A DNA stretch of 64,000 nt from Limiplasma sp048370855 (lineage in GTDB: Bacteria > Bacillota > Clostridia > Christensenellales > Aristaeellaceae). The DNA is taken from the NCBI GenBank assembly GCA_048370855.1, contig DBGEOK010000119.1:81314-145313 (forward strand), written 5' to 3'. The position numbers and the translations under genes were made by a program. The notes beneath the pieces were generated by a model, which made no database searches, had not been told where the DNA came from, and saw only the letters and a program-made list of their open reading frames with translations. Shown here one piece after another: positions 63,000 to 64,000 of this stretch. How positions within the stretch are numbered: the stretch's first letter is position 1; every line of letters starts with the position of its first letter.

Positions 63000-63401
63000 A
63001 TGCCCTTTCTTTGCCGGATCATCGGCCATCGGTGGCGGGGCTGCCGTTGCGAGCGCTGCGGAAGGCAGCGCGACGATCATCATCTTTTTGAGCTGGCCGA
63101 AGGCCGCTGCGAGCAGGTATGCACGGTATGCGGCAAGACGGAAGCGGTTGCGTGCGAGTGGCACCATTGCGCCTGCGTGCACTGCGGCCGGACGAGGGAC
63201 AGCCACCATGACTGGATGAGCACAAGCAAGTGCGAGCAGGTATGCCGCGTATGCGGCAAGCGGCGGAGCCGCCACCAGGATCAACCGCTTGAGCGTGGGG
63301 TGGACCGCTGCGAGCGCTGCGGAAGGCTGCGCAAGCTGACGCCGGAGGAGATCGAAAAACGGGATGAACAATGGGGAGACGCTTTCGCCGACGAGCTTTG
63401 A
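63000..63401 (+). CDS. Small protein of repeated CxxCG knuckles (zinc-binding, DUF1660-like start)
   Basis: Predicted 133 residues, 18 of them Cys. The start MPFLCRIIGHRWRGCRCERC resembles short DUF1660-type proteins (LCR-x-x-GH-x-W then CxxCG). The same unit then recurs: CRCERCGRQRDDHH, CEQVCTVCGKTE, CACVHCGRTRDSHHDW, CEQVCRVCGKRRSRH and CERCGRLRKLTPEE, mostly alternating with Trp/His segments every 20-25 residues. Each Cys-x-x-Cys-Gly with a following His or second pair could hold one zinc ion. There is no signal peptide, membrane segment or enzyme motif. An ATG with GAGGTGG upstream, own promoter and terminator support a real gene. Function unknown; nucleic-acid or protein binding is typical of such knuckles. 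Confidence 0.75.
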   Translation: MPFLCRIIGHRWRGCRCERCGRQRDDHHLFELAEGRCEQVCTVCGKTEAVACEWHHCACVHCGRTRDSHHDWMSTSKCEQVCRVCGKRRSRHQDQPLERGVDRCERCGRLRKLTPEEIEKRDEQWGDAFADEL

Positions 63402-63425
63402 GAAAAGCGGAAGAGCTACGCAACG

Positions 63426-63466
63426 GCGCCGCGCGGGTTCATGAGAACCGGCGGCGCTTTGTTTTG
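63426..63466 (+). terminator. Terminator of the CxxCG protein gene
   Basis: GCGCCGCGCGGGTTC and GAACCGGCGGCGC pair around ATGA, followed by TTTGTTTT, 25 bp after the stop codon. Confidence 0.8.
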
Positions 63467-63605
63467 CCGGGAACGCGATGGCGCGCGGAAGACCGCTTCC
63501 CAAGCAGAGGCCGTCAGACGGCGGGAGCGTCGCCTCAGCGTATCCCAAAAAGGACGGCGCCTTTTTTGACAATACGGGCATTGTTTGCGCCGGAGGCGCA
63601 AACTC

Positions 63606-63628
63606 TCAGGCCGTCGAAAAAGCCCGCC
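63606..63628 (+). repeat. Short dispersed motif, third copy
   Basis: TCAGGCCGTCGAAAAAGCCC then GCC, followed by TTTCGGCGAGC. It lies in the gap between the CxxCG gene and the insertion sequence, which is otherwise without a gene (63467-63770). Confidence 0.45.
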
Positions 63629-63803
63629 TTTCGGCGAGCTTTTCCGCCGAGGACTGTTGGAAGTGCTTGCGGCAAAGCCGCAAACTCCCCGCCGCTTTTC
63701 TTTGTATGTGTTATCTATGCTTTGCGTTTCAACCTATGCTGAAGCTGATCCTCCTGTCCGGGGGGAGTGTCCAAAGTAAGGATTTTGTGATATAATAGGA
63801 AGC

Positions 63804-64000
63804 ATGAAGAAGATAAGAGAAGCGGAATGGAAAAAGTGCCCGAAATGCGGAAAAACAGAGAATCAAATCAAGGCGGGGTTTAATGGGTCGGGAAGTCAAC
63901 GCTGCAAGTGTAAGGAGTGCGGCATCTATTACACCATTGAGCCGAAGCATCACGAATACTCAGAGGAAACCCGAAAGCTGGCTATAAAGATGTATTATAG
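63804..64000 (+). CDS. IS1-like transposase N-terminal (InsA-type zinc ribbon), cut by window edge
   Basis: First 65 residues. The zinc ribbon CPKCGKTENQIKAGFNG and CKCKECGIYYTIEPK, followed by HHEYSEETRKLAIKMYY (start of a helix-turn-helix), is the N-terminal pattern of IS1-family and related transposases. ATG follows TAGGAAGC, with TATAAT at 63790-63795. The left end of the element probably lies near GGGGGGAGTGTCC at 63761-63773. Composition is AT-richer than the neighbouring genes, as expected for a mobile element. Confidence 0.75.
   Translation, partial: MKKIREAEWKKCPKCGKTENQIKAGFNGSGSQRCKCKECGIYYTIEPKHHEYSEETRKLAIKMYY

Overview
This is a GC-rich chromosomal window that reads as a member of the Clostridia (Bacillota). 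The signs are strong AGGAGG-type ribosome binding sites with frequent TTG and GTG starts, sigma-A promoters with 17-bp spacers, a T-box riboswitch, a class-A RNase P RNA, a Bacillus-type PurR, an ANTAR regulator next to a glutamine synthetase-like gene, and sortase-anchored surface protein machinery. High GC and several GT-C membrane proteins suggest a high-GC gut or anaerobic lineage, but the species cannot be named from the sequence.

Left part (1-4.7 kb): a minus-strand operon of a COG2509-type FAD dehydrogenase, a FolT-like ECF S component and a HAD phosphatase cut by the window edge; an AT-richer DUF6273-type membrane-anchored protein; and tRNA-Thr(GGT) with its own promoter and terminator. 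From 4.9 to 18.8 kb lies the most unusual locus. A strong promoter and a highly structured leader precede a 3098-residue sortase-anchored adhesin with about 16 SpaA/Cna_B-like units. After an internal intrinsic terminator come a protein that fuses a class B sortase to a C39-like cysteine peptidase, and a P-type cation ATPase.

Middle part (19-44 kb): a glutamine synthetase homologue that has lost catalytic residues plus an ANTAR pseudo-receiver regulator; two tandem GT-C membrane glycosyltransferase-like genes; gyrB-gyrA; a long minus-strand operon gltX-leuS-(GT-C protein)-(ABC ATPase)-(permease)-ybaK; a decayed solute-binding protein gene; glnS; a patatin-like lipase; and a secreted peptidoglycan-binding protein.

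Right part (45-64 kb): a secreted FMN-binding protein, purA, pheS-pheT under a Phe T-box, another GT-C protein, and a purR-(glmU-like)-pth-mfd block that keeps the Bacillus gene order while lacking spoVG and prs. After that come a further GT-C protein, rnpB, a divergent small protein made of repeated CxxCG knuckles, and the start of an IS1-like transposase at the edge.

Four copies of a roughly 90-bp hairpin-rich intergenic repeat and a second short repeated motif are scattered between genes in the right half. The window is mostly housekeeping translation, replication and purine genes, with the surface adhesin/sortase locus as the clearest accessory system.
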